DNA from: Agrypnia vestita
Taxonomy: Eukaryota > Arthropoda > Insecta > Trichoptera > Phryganeidae
DNA: 64,000 nucleotides
NCBI GenBank assembly: GCA_016648135.1
Contig: JADDOH010000156.1
Coordinates: forward strand, 1-64,000
Reading direction: 5' to 3'
The stretch's first letter is position 1. Each line of letters begins with the position of its first letter. Of the stretch, positions 46,401 to 58,400 are shown in pieces. The notes beneath the pieces are model-generated. The model searched no databases and was not told where the DNA came from. It saw only the letters and a list, made by a program, of their open reading frames with translations. The position numbers and the translations under genes were made by a program.

Positions 46401-49400
46401 TCTATGCTGTGAATATCTTTTGCATTTCCTTCCAAGCGACCCCAATGTTCCAGTGTTGCCATTCATTGCTTATTTCACTGGAAAGACACCAGCTGTATCA
46501 CCTATGCAAACTGCAAATAGGTGAGTAGCACATACTTAAGTATTTTACCCATTTTTATTTCAAAATAAAATAAAGATAGGTTAAATGTGTTAAAATCTTA
46601 ATTTCAAAAGAAAAAAAAGAGAACAGCATGCGGAAGAAAGATTCTTGGATGCTGTGAACATGTAAAAGTCTCGAGAAGTATTTATCATAGAGAAAACGAG
46701 CAAGAGTATTTTTTCTTATAATATAGATAGACCGAATGAAAGAGCAAAAAGAGTTGTATGTATTAAAATCACCTTTTATCCTTGATGTTGTGATCTGAAG
46801 AATGTCAACAAGTATAATTTATTAATTTGTTAGATTTTTAGTAGTGATGCAACGAATACTACTTTCATGAATATGAATATCAAGCCTACTATACAGCGAA
46901 TACGAATATGAATAATTCGATAAGGTAATAAATAATACACCACTGTTCTTTTTTACTAAGGGATTTAATAATTAAAATTTACCACTGGCAAATTTTTGTT
47001 CAAAAAGCACAACATTTCTTTTATCCGTTTGTACATTCCCAGCGGTCAAAAATAAATATCACTTTTTTCACGCTTACGAGAGGTCATGTTATTATATTTA
47101 ATTTGAAATTATTTTATAAGAGTTAACACTTTTACACACAACGGATTAAAATGGATCGAATAATATGTATTACAAAACAAAAACTACATGAAATGAGCAT
47201 CTAACCTTATTTACGATGACGAACGTCTCGCCACCATCGCACGCGGGTCGGATATTAGAAAGAAAGATTTTCCTTTCCAATCGCCGCCGATTAGTGATTG
47301 ACAGTAAATGACACCCGAGATACACTGGGCCAAAGCTAACTACGACACAGTGGACAAATTGTACTTGCGGTTTCCTGGTAAGTCGGGTGCCGCTTCAATC
47401 GAGATTCTCCTGGCTTCGTCGAATCCGGAACAGTTGGTGTGTCTCTTCCGGAAGGCTAAATTGAACTGATGTTGAACACACACGAAGAGGAATGTCCGTT
47501 CTCACCGAAAAAACGACACCTGACACGCATTTCAACTGTCACTGCGCAGATTTTTAAAAATTCGAATCCTGGCTAGCGATTGGCGCAGAACACATCGGGT
47601 GACAGTCCGACCAACCAAAATCGCGGCGCGGCCCACGCGCGGTTACACCTTATTATAACCCAACCAAACTAAATGAAAGAACTCATGTTATGCTGTGAAA
47701 CAAGTAACAGTTGACAACTTGAGAATTCAAAAAATCCATTCATTCAATGTTAGGGAAATCCCCGATAATAGAGTGCGTAGGTGTGTTCGGTTACACGGTG
47801 CACAGCCAAACCGTAATTTGCGTTGCCTTCAGTTATAAATAGTTTGTTTTTATTATTCATGATGAAATTCGGCGAATACGAATATTCGGTAAATATCTAC
47901 TATTTGGCGAATACAAATATTCGTATTCGTATTCGTTGCATCACTAATTTTTAGTCATAAAAAAATATTTACCCTTTTTTTCATTTTACAGTAATTTATG
48001 AAAAAACTTTTCGATTGTTGAATTTAGATTTGTTTCAATTCAAATTTCAAGAGAATATATATGTAATGCGTCCGATCCATTATTGATTTATTTTACTGAA
48101 ATTTGTATTTGACTTTAACTTGAAATTTATCCCCTTATTTTCTATGATGATATCATATATGTAAAAATTTAAAATATTTGAAGGATTGTCTAAATGTAGT
48201 TGAAATTCTAAAAAATCATTGATTAACAAATTTTTGGAATTACAAACTGATGTCTTATGTTTAATGCTCAGGCACTCCCAATTCCCGTCGCTGCTGATAT
48301 CACAGGATTCCGTGGGTTCTCCGGGAGTGTCCTCGAGCGGGGGATCCCAGTTGCATCCCCGTGGGGAAGTCTGGCGCTCCGAGACAGTGCTGCAGGTCTT
48401 CATTGACATCTGGCTAAGTACCTCAGCTCCGCAGGCAGCCTCTCCTGCTTTGCAACCCGCTCAAGTGGTGATTATTATTAGCCATTTTAACTACATGACT
48501 CTTGTTTTCCTAAACTAAGAATAATTCTTCATATTACGCCTGATTCTTTGCTATACAGCTTGGCAGCAAAACAAAATGTCATATAAAAAGTAAAATTTGA
48601 TTCAATTTCCTAATAAATTTCATAAGTTCTGTTCCATTTATATTTTTAAAATACCTAATAAATTTTTTGACTGAAAATGAGTTCATTTACATTACGTTTA
48701 ATTTGGAAATAATGTTTTCATGATAAAAACGAAAACAGAAAACAAAAAAAACATTGTAATTTAAAAAAAATTAAAACATTTGAACTTGAGAATTTGTTTT
48801 TGGCTGTGAAAACTTGGGTTTTCACGGCCACTCAGAATCTTCTGGTTTTTGTCTTCTGTGTTTTTACGACCTTTCTGACTGACGTTTCAGATTCCATTGC
48901 AGCTTCCATTATCAGGGCTAATGTGTTGTTGTTAGTGTTGGTGTTGTGTTTATATTGAGGTACAACACGGTATTGCAATCCATAAGTATTGGCTTGCAAT
49001 ACCGTGTTGAAAGCAGGGTGAGAATGTTGTCAGTGTTATGTTAAGTAAGATCCGAAACGTTGGCCAGAAAGGTCGTAAAAACACGGCATAAGAAGACACA
49101 AACAAGAAGAATCTAACTTCAGTCTGAAAATTGAAGAATTGCATGACACCGCTGTCATTGTTACCATTCGCTGGGAATGAATCTAGTTTAATAATTGGTC
49201 CTGAGTATCTAAGAGCCTGTTGTTTGATCCGCAGGAATAGTAACATAAAAAAAGCCAAGATTTTTGCATTTTCAAAAAACAATATATGCTTACCCTCCAT
49301 ACATATTCACAGATATATACAAGCTTATACATAAGTTTAAATGCGTGAAACAACCAACCTCCTCCTGATACAGATAAAACTGATTACGAGCGAGTTTTAT

Positions 49401-52400
49401 CAACTTGTTTTATAGTAATCTTTCATTCAAAGCAGAGCTTTTTACGAAAACGGGTCATTTGATTGGTGGAAAAATGCAAAAATCTATACTTTAAACCACA
49501 GAAACCTTTGGCTAAAAGATAAGTTTTTGGATTATCTGGGATTTTTTTCACCATCCATCCTGGATAGTCGGGAGTCTACTGTACAAACTTATTCACAACT
49601 AATTCTCAGCACCGACCATGTTACATGCTCTTCTGTAAGGTTTTGAGTTAATCAGTCGCTTTGGTCTGCTTAAGATGTAATTGTGTTTTTATTATTTGCC
49701 AATATGGTATCACTGTTAATTTCAACTATTATAATAACTACAAAAAATTTACATTTTCTGTTTAAATCTCTTCACTTGTTAACTTTTGCGTGACAGTTCA
49801 ATTTTTATTTCTTGATTACCGAGTGAAAGAAAATTTGACTCATGCAAATATTTTGTGCTATATATGTTACAGTGAATCTGATTTTCTAGTGAGTCCATCA
49901 TTCACTGGCATTTTAGAGAAAGTATATTCAAGGTCATTCTTATCATATTCAAAGAGTTTTTCACCAATAGAAATGAATACAATATTTTAACTTGCACTTA
50001 CTAGTGAATTTATTGGTTTCCGAACTGTCAAAAATTAAATTTGACAAGTCTGAAATCCGTTTCCGTAAAAATCTATGCTTTTAAACGAACTTTTATTTAT
50101 CCAAATTGAAACAACCGGGCCTTGAATAACAATTTAATAAGTCATTGCGTGAACAAGGTTCTTACTGCATTATTAATTTCTTCTGTGCAAATCAACATTA
50201 TGTAGGTAACGGATATTATTAAAATAGTCATTTTGAAGTGTTGAAAGTTTCGTCTGCACCAATTCTTCATTATATGATTTTATAACAAGATTCTAATGGC
50301 ACATGGACCTTGTTTTTCAAAATTTATTTTGCGTTTTGTGTCTCATTCTACACTAGTCTAGTCCAAAGTCATCACAAAGCGACAGTATTTCTAATTTTTA
50401 TCCTTTGAGCGATAGCATATTCTCTATTCTGTTGCGATAGTTCTGTTTTTCGAACTGTCGCACTTCTGGACTGGTCTTTGATATTAAATGATTAGTTTAG
50501 GTAGGTAACTAAAACGTAATATATTTTTAAAATTTTAATCGCGAACACTTACGAAATTCTGATCATCTTATAATTCAAAAGACAGTCGATTAAACTCATA
50601 AAAATGATACGGTGCGAGCAAGCTTCACGTCTGTCACCGACGTCGAGCCGAGTAAGTTTGCGAACTTAAAAACCGCGCACTTTATGTTGTACGTCTACCA
50701 CCCGTGCTTACACGTGCGCAAACAAGAAACGCAAACGACATTAGACACATTTTTGATAAAAAGATAGAAAATTGGAAATGCGGAAGAATCTGAATGAATT
50801 CAAACGTAAATGATGACTTAGAATCTCTTTGATTTTTGTATTTTTCGCATCGAGTGTTTGTTACTTGACGCACTTTTAAAGGTTCATTTAAAATTAATAA
50901 TACCGGGTGTATGTTTATTTATGTTTCTATATTTGTAAGAAATAAACTTTTGTTGTATTGTTATAAAAAAAACATATTTAATAAACTTAATTGACAAAAT
51001 ACATATTCATTAATAAAAATTTTCCCTTAACCCCCCAATATTTACATGGTGACATAACCTCGTTTTGTTCCGGCAGTCGTCAGATATCATAAAAAACCCG
51101 AGTGCGCGATCTTTCAGCCGACACCTTACTTCGCGATTCGTATTCGTTTTGCGGTGCCGCTGTCCTATTTTAATTTAGGAGTTAAAATAGGACCGCAAAA
51201 TGAATAAAAATCGTCTAGTGTAGTGCCGCCTTTATACTTTCTACGCTTTAAGAATTACGTGTACAAATTGATGGTTTCACCGATATATTGTCTATGCTTT
51301 GAGTAATGTATTTTCATGGATTATGTGTAGTGAATCTGAGAATTCGTTGATTTAGATGTTTTCACTGCACCCACTCTGCCCGACCGGGAAAAGTACATTT
51401 TTACTAGTGAAAGTATAGTCTCACTAAAAATGCAAATTCGCTGTAACATATACACAAATAATCATTTTTCAATTGCTCCACAGAGTACATATCCAGCCAG
51501 CGAACACGTTCGCATAGCCCGCTCACTCATCAAACAGTGCCATGCCTTTTCACTGTCTGGATCATCGGACGTGACCAGCCTTGGGGAGTTGCGCCGTGCG
51601 ACACCGGTACTGTTGTCTCCAAGGGCCACACGGCACATCCGCCACCTGATGCACTCGTGGCCCCTGGACGCATCATTCAGGCTTGTTCTGGAACTGTGGT
51701 TTAGTTTTATACAACCCTGGAGATATGTTAATCTTAATGATGAGAATTCGCCAAATAGGTGAGTAATGCTCAACACAAATACAAAACACATTTATATACA
51801 GGGGGTAACAGAGCTAGTCCACAATACTTTACAGATGGATTCTTGCCTTCACCATGTGTTATAAAAATGTTCAAGAAACCATGACCTATGGAATATCAAT
51901 AATAGTTATGGATATATGCAAAGTTTGCATTTTTTTAAAAATATTTCTTACTTATTATTTGTAAAATGTTGAACTATCATTACAGTAACTTATATTGATT
52001 ATGAAAAATTCATTTGCCTCAATACAAGTCAAATAAAATGATAAAAACCTAATTAATTAATCAATTAGAAAGAAAAATCAAATCCACAAAAAAATATTTG
52101 GCTGCTACCGGGATTCGAGCCACGGATCTCCTCCTTTCCGGGGCAGGCGCGTTATCCAATTACGCTATAGAAACCTTATATATTTCTGTGAATATATGAA
52201 CCTTATCTGTAAGTCTAATTTATTAATTGATTAATATTTATTATCCATTTTTAGAGCAATCCACTTTTTCTGATACGGTAGGCACACATTACTTTGCTTT
52301 CCTGCCGCTAGAAGACGCCAGAATTAACTGTTAATTAATTCATTTTTATTAATAGCGTAATTGGATAATGCGCCTGCTCCGGAAAGGAGGAGATCCGTGG

Positions 52401-55400
52401 TAGAATCCCGGTAGCAGCCAAATATTTTTTTGTGGATTTGATTTTTCTGTACGTCTTTCTAATTGATTAACTAATTTGGTTTTGAATTTTACAGAACTTT
52501 GTTCTGAAAAAATTGCAACTTCATAATTAGAATGTGTTCTTGAATATGATATAAACCTTTTGGAAATTGTAAATAGATTATTTTGCAAGGTTTTTATCAT
52601 TTTATTTGACTTTTATTAAAGCGAATGAATTTGTAATATTCAATATATGTTACTTTTATGATTTTTATAATCGATATAAGTTACTGCACTGATAGTTCAA
52701 AGTTTTGCAAAAATAACTAAAAAAAAATGCAATTTATGGATATTGCATGTCTCCATAACATTGGTCATGTTGCTTGAACATGTTCGACTCATAATGAAGG
52801 CAGAAATCCATCTGTAAGTATTATGGACTAGCTCTGTTACACCCTGTATAAACTTATAATTTAGAAATACAATTATTTTTGTTATAATTAGCAGATTTCT
52901 CGTATTCTGAGGAAATTTAAGTATATTTCATATTTATAAAAATACTTCCAGATTACTAATAATGTTGTAATAATTCGCAATTTGCAAATTTCATACACAT
53001 CAATCATTTAAACTGTCTATCTGGTATTACCGAACCAAAAAATTGTCTATGAAGAATGAACGCTGTCATACATTGAAATTCAAAATTCATACTGAAGACA
53101 GGTCACCAGAGGTAGTCTCCACACAAATGCCAAGATATAGTACAAAGATATTATATATAAAATAAAGGAAAGGAGGAGATCCATGGTTCGAATCCCGGTA
53201 GCAGCCAATATAGTTGTCGCATAGAATATACACAAAAATTCCTACTCAAAAACTAAGTTCTTTATTTTTGATTGAATCCCTGGTTGTTGTACATTCTAAC
53301 ATTATTTATTTTAAGTGAACAAAATACATTTCAGTAATCAAGAGAGAATGGACACATCAGTAGAAGAAGTTGTCAGGCCCACTATGATAGATGCAGCCTT
53401 CATACCATTTATTTCTGAAAATTTGCTGGCCTACACTGAAATATTTCAATTGATTGTACCAAGATTTCTACGCCTTGATTTGACAGCACCCAAAAATGCC
53501 ATCATGCTATTTCGATTGACGAAGGTATGTTTTACTATTTTACTTTAAGCAAGTTTAGCTTTTATGAATTTTTGGTTATGGGTAGTTCAGGAAAAACTGT
53601 TAATAAATTATATAAAGTGAGAAGTTGAATAACAAAATTGTGATTTGATCGGTCACTTCACCGATCTGAATATTTATTAGTGGTTTTGATAATTTCATTG
53701 TGTTATGTACATATATGTTTCAATAGGTGTTTTCTCAAACCAACCTGGTGCAACTGCTAACAGAAATAGAGAAATCAGTCACGCTGGAGATGGAGCCGAT
53801 AACAGCCAGTGGCAACACTTCATTCTTAAACCAATATCCTTCTAGTCCTGCACAATCATTTCTACAGCCCTCCAGTCCTGGGATCTTTGACAGAACTGCC
53901 AATAACATGGAGAACAGGTAATATTTTAATGAATTTAATATTTTATTATTATTACCACTTTTTAATTAAATACAATTCACCAAGAAATTAATTGATGCAG
54001 ATTGCCGAATTAAAAATTGACTAGATTTCACTAAACTATTACAGTAAAGCCCCATTAATTCAAAATTTAAGGAACCAAAAAATAAAAGAATTTTACCTTC
54101 CATTAGAATTCCTATTTTGTTTCCATCTACGCTTGGAATCCGTTGTGAGAGAGACAACCCACTGTTTCGGCTCATAGAGAAGTGTTTCTTCCATTAAGTG
54201 TGCTTCGGTATTTTCTAATACAACTCGCGCCTGAACCTGCTCATTTGCGATAACCTCCTTTATACAGGTGTTACATATTTGGTAGCAAAAACTTCAAGGA
54301 GTCTTCTTCATTCAATTTTGATTAGAAAATATTATTTACACTTTGGTTGAAATGTCGACAGTTACGGAGATAAGCGATATCTAAGTTTGCCTTTTTTTCG
54401 ATATTTCTGATTTATTTTCTATAAAATGTTGGACTATCACCCTTATACTTATATTCCATAAAAGTAACAGATTATGATATAAGTATTCATTTGTTTTGAT
54501 AAAAGTCAAATAAAATTATTAAAACTTTGCAGAAATTTGAAAAAAAATGTGAGGCTTTTATCACTTTATTTGACTTTTATTAAACCGAATGAATTTTTGA
54601 TATTCCATATAAGTTACTGTAGTCATAGTCCATTGTTTTACATAAAATATTGAGAGAGAAAATACAAATATTGATGTCGCTTATCTCTGTATTTCTCATT
54701 TCACCCAAAGTGTAAAGAGTATTTTTTATTTAAAACTGAACGAAGAAGACTCCCCCGAAGTATCATACTAGCTGCGAGACACCCTATAATCAATCTTCCC
54801 ATGCTGCCCGACACTGTTAATTGTCAAATGGATAGCTCAATATGTCGTATTTTCTCAAAATAATATAGTACTAGGTGCCCGTTGCACGACTACGCTTGCA
54901 ATTTAGCCTGGCGGCAGACTCACTGTTGATTAAGTAACGAAGAAGAAGAAGACGGACTCACTGTTGGTTGAGTAACGAAGAAGAAGGTTAACACTGCGCG
55001 CCGAGCTCCCCTTTCCGGTGACGCCCCGATCACCAAGATCGGACTGCGCGTTCGGGAGTAGAGACCGAAAAACTTAAAAACAAAATGTATTCGAAAAGTT
55101 CGAAATGGCCGCGTAAAGGCCAAATAGCTGCGCCGACGAAACGCCCACTCTGCCATTGGATCGCCCGCTACTTGGTCGAAACGCCCACTCAACCGTCGAA
55201 TCGCCCGCTCTTACTTCGAATCGCCCGCTGCGCGGTCGAAACGCCCATTCTACCGTCTAATCGCCTGCTGCGCGGTCGAAACGCCCACTCCTCTACCGTC
55301 GGATCGCCCGCTGCGGAGCGACAATTTTTCAAAATTTTACTCTTAATGAAACCCCAAAGACCCCCTGTAGGGAATATCAAAATAAATTGGAAAATGTAAT

Positions 55401-58400
55401 TAAACGTACAACGTAGAAATTTTTTTTTCAAAAAAGTAATATGTGCTGGCCTCTAATGAAACATTTCCGTAATTATTGAAAATAAAATTTGCAAGTCTAA
55501 TAACATAAATAAATGTATGAAAATATAAGTCCCCCTCCACCCCTCCCCGCGACGAAAACTGATTTCGAAAAAAAATTTCAACAAAATATCTCCAAAAAAA
55601 TACGAACGAACTTCAAATCGGATGACAAACGCTCGAGTTACGTACGTACGAAAAAACGGTTGAAAACCCCGCGACGAAAACAGATTTCGAAAAAAAATTT
55701 CAACAAAATAACTCCAAAAAAATACATGTATGACAAATTTTAAAAATTTTATTTCCGTTTTAAATATTCAAAAGAACTAAAATGTGTCCACGTAATCTTT
55801 TCAACCCTCCGCAAAAAAACGTGCTTTTCATAATTCTTCAAAATATTATTACTGTCAGTATTGAGCGTTAATTGTATACTAAAAAGCGCTCTTTATTATA
55901 AAATATTAAAATCCTGTAAAAAAGTAACGTGAAATCAAATGCATAAATTTATTTAAAATTGTCATTATCTTTCATACTCGCAGAGAAAATTGTAAATATG
56001 TGCGAAAAAAAGTTACATAAACCACTTTGTGATAAACAAAGAAGAAGATGTAGAAAATAAATGTTAAAATGTCACTCGGTAAAGACTTATCTATTGTATT
56101 TTTTTTAATTGTGTTTGTCATTTAAACTTACAGATAAAACCCTAAATATGTGCGAAAATAAGTTTAAAAAACCCTTAAAAACGGCCTTGTAAGAAAAAGG
56201 CTTCATATATATACAGCTTGAGTTCGTCAATTTATAGGTGACGTCACTCTCGGTTCCATTGCACGATCAAATAATAAATATTGATTGAATTTACGTAAAA
56301 TATACAAAAATTCTCCTAAGCATCCGCCCGCAACGGAGGTTCCCCTCAGACTAAATAGAGAATGAAATTCAACAGCGACGTTTTCGCGAAACGGCAAAAC
56401 AAACGACAACGATTTGCTTTTAATTACAATTTCATAAAAAATAAATCTGGTTTAGCTCGTAAATTTTCTAAAAATGAAGCTAGAAAAAATCTAAAAACAG
56501 GGTCATCTGTGAAAAGCTGGGCCCTACAAAACGTGTATTTTAAAATTTCAATCCGTCTCACTGCTGCGAAGCTACGGCCGAAATAGTGAAATCCGGATGT
56601 AAGCTTCCGTCACGCAAAAACGTTTCACTTTGGAACAATATTTTTCAATGGACTCGCTAACGGCACTCATCCTCTATCGAGTGTGGTACGGATGATGAAT
56701 GTAGGCCTCCCCGTTGCGGAGCAGCATACAAATATATAAAAAACGCCGAAAAAACGCACTAAAAAGATTGCCGCTGCTTGGACACGCGTTTGGGAGTAAT
56801 TATTTTCAATAAAAAAGATGCGCACCGTCGAGCGCCACGCGGTGATGCCACTTGCGTGTCTGTGCGATTCTTTTTAACCGAGTTATTAAAGAAACGGAAA
56901 TTTCTACTTCGACTGCGTACCGAGAAAAGTGGAGGGGGTAAAAAAAATTCAAAAAATGCGCAAAAGATGGCCCCTTTAACTGTCGTTAGAACCCGGTACT
57001 CGATTTTTTAATTTCTTTAAAAGTACGCCTACAGGGCAGTCTCGCGAAAACGGACCGAAAACGGGGATTTATTTTTTTATGTCGCCGAGAAAGAAAGCTA
57101 CGCAAAATTGATGTATGTAAAAAAGAAAGATGGTCGGATTTTACACAAAACGTCATACTTTTATTTTGAATCTGATGGCAAAACACCGAGATATGCAGTA
57201 AAAACCCATTTTCACTCAAACAGCCGCAGAAAAAAAAGAAGAAGAATAAAAAAATTTAAAGTAAAAAATTTGCACGCGGAAACTAATCGGCTTTTATAAT
57301 TTTTTTACAAAATATTTCTATCGCGTATAGTTGCAGAGAAAACCGCAAAAAAGCGCGCGAAAACGGCGAAAAAAACTGGAAAAAATCGAAATGTCCATTT
57401 TGGCGACAAACAATCAAACATTTAAACATTCAAACATTCAAACATATATCGCGGATTGTAGTCTATTTTTTTAATATATATGATTTTCAAAGAAGTTTCC
57501 TTTGAATAACTGAAAAAAAAATACAAAATTAGTGCATTTATTCAAGATTTTTTATTGCGAATTCCGAATCCATCAATTTGATTTACTCAGTGGTTGCGCA
57601 GTAAAATTTTGGTTCCTTGAATTTTTAATTAAGATTTTGTTGTAGTAATATTATTAAATCAGTGATTGTGTTCTTAATCGCAGCTTTAGTTCGTGCACCC
57701 AGCAAATGTCTCAAGTCACATCGCAATCCTTCAATCCTGGACTGGGCCCTGCGGGGAGATTTACTGATGCAGGAGCATCGCAGTACTGTCCCCTGTTCCT
57801 AGGAGCCGGCAGACCCACGGCAAGAGACCTGATGTTGCACGCACAGCAAGCTAATTCACAAGTCGTGGATATTATTCAGTTGAGAGAAGAGCGCTTAAGA
57901 GCGCAAAGAAGAGGTAAGGTTTTTTTTTCAAATTAGGTGTACCCAAAAAGGGAATTTTTTGAAATGCGGAAGAAATTTTAAAAATATGTATGTATATTTT
58001 AACAACATGATACTAATACATATTTGAATTGTAACTTTTTTCGTAAACCTTTTTTTGCATTGTCGAACATTCAGTATGTCACCATAATGAACAAATGAAG
58101 ATCCCATGGCACAAATGAAGATCCCATGGCAAGAAGTTATTAACTAACATTTTTGTCAAAAATGAGTTAATAAGCCTTGTAAACTAAATATTGTACGCTC
58201 TTTCCATTAGAAATAAGTTCAGAACATAAAAATAATTAGAACATGTTCAAATCATAGGGATGAACATGTTAACTACACTTTTTCATAAAAATCAAATCAG
58301 TTACTAATGGGAAGAACATGTTATCTTCAATAATAACGTTTTCAAGCCATCATTCTGAAATTAATACGCCTTTTAATTTGATTGGAATATTTATAGTTAA

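Larger units (their letters stand above)
51799..52846. mobile_element. Foldback element with tRNA-like units, SMPD4 intron
   Basis: Ends CAGGGGGTAACAGAGCTAGT and GACTAGCTCTGTTACACCCTG-type inverse. The arms carry the shared foldback core (AGTTTGCATTTTTTTAAAAA; CATTACAGTAACTTATATTG). The middle contains two oppositely oriented tRNA-like SINE units (52100-52175 and 52353-52419), making a palindrome within a palindrome. Confidence 0.75.
54046..57645. mobile_element. Block bounded by pogo/Tigger-like inverted ends
   Basis: Left end ACAGTAAAGCCCCATTAATT followed by CAAGGAACC-like TTTAAGGAACCAAAA. Right end, read inward, is TTAATTAAAAATTCAAGGAA then CCAAAATTTTAC. If these are partners they enclose 3.6 kb. 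Inside are a foldback element (54266-54785), a 40-base minisatellite (55110-55320) and an unusual C/G- and poly(A)-rich stretch up to 57450, none of which encodes a recognised transposase. The pairing may be fortuitous between two family members. Confidence 0.45.

Noticed and set aside
51462..51791. 109-codon minus-strand frame over an SMPD4 exon
   Set aside because: Antisense to the exon encoding HSWPLDASFRLVLELWFSFI, which clearly matches SMPD4 on the plus strand.
52100..52175. tRNA gene
   Set aside because: A and B boxes are present but the anticodon arm does not fold, copies share a common 3' body, and several occur nearby, so SINE is the better call. The same applies to 59125-59206 and 59926-60002.
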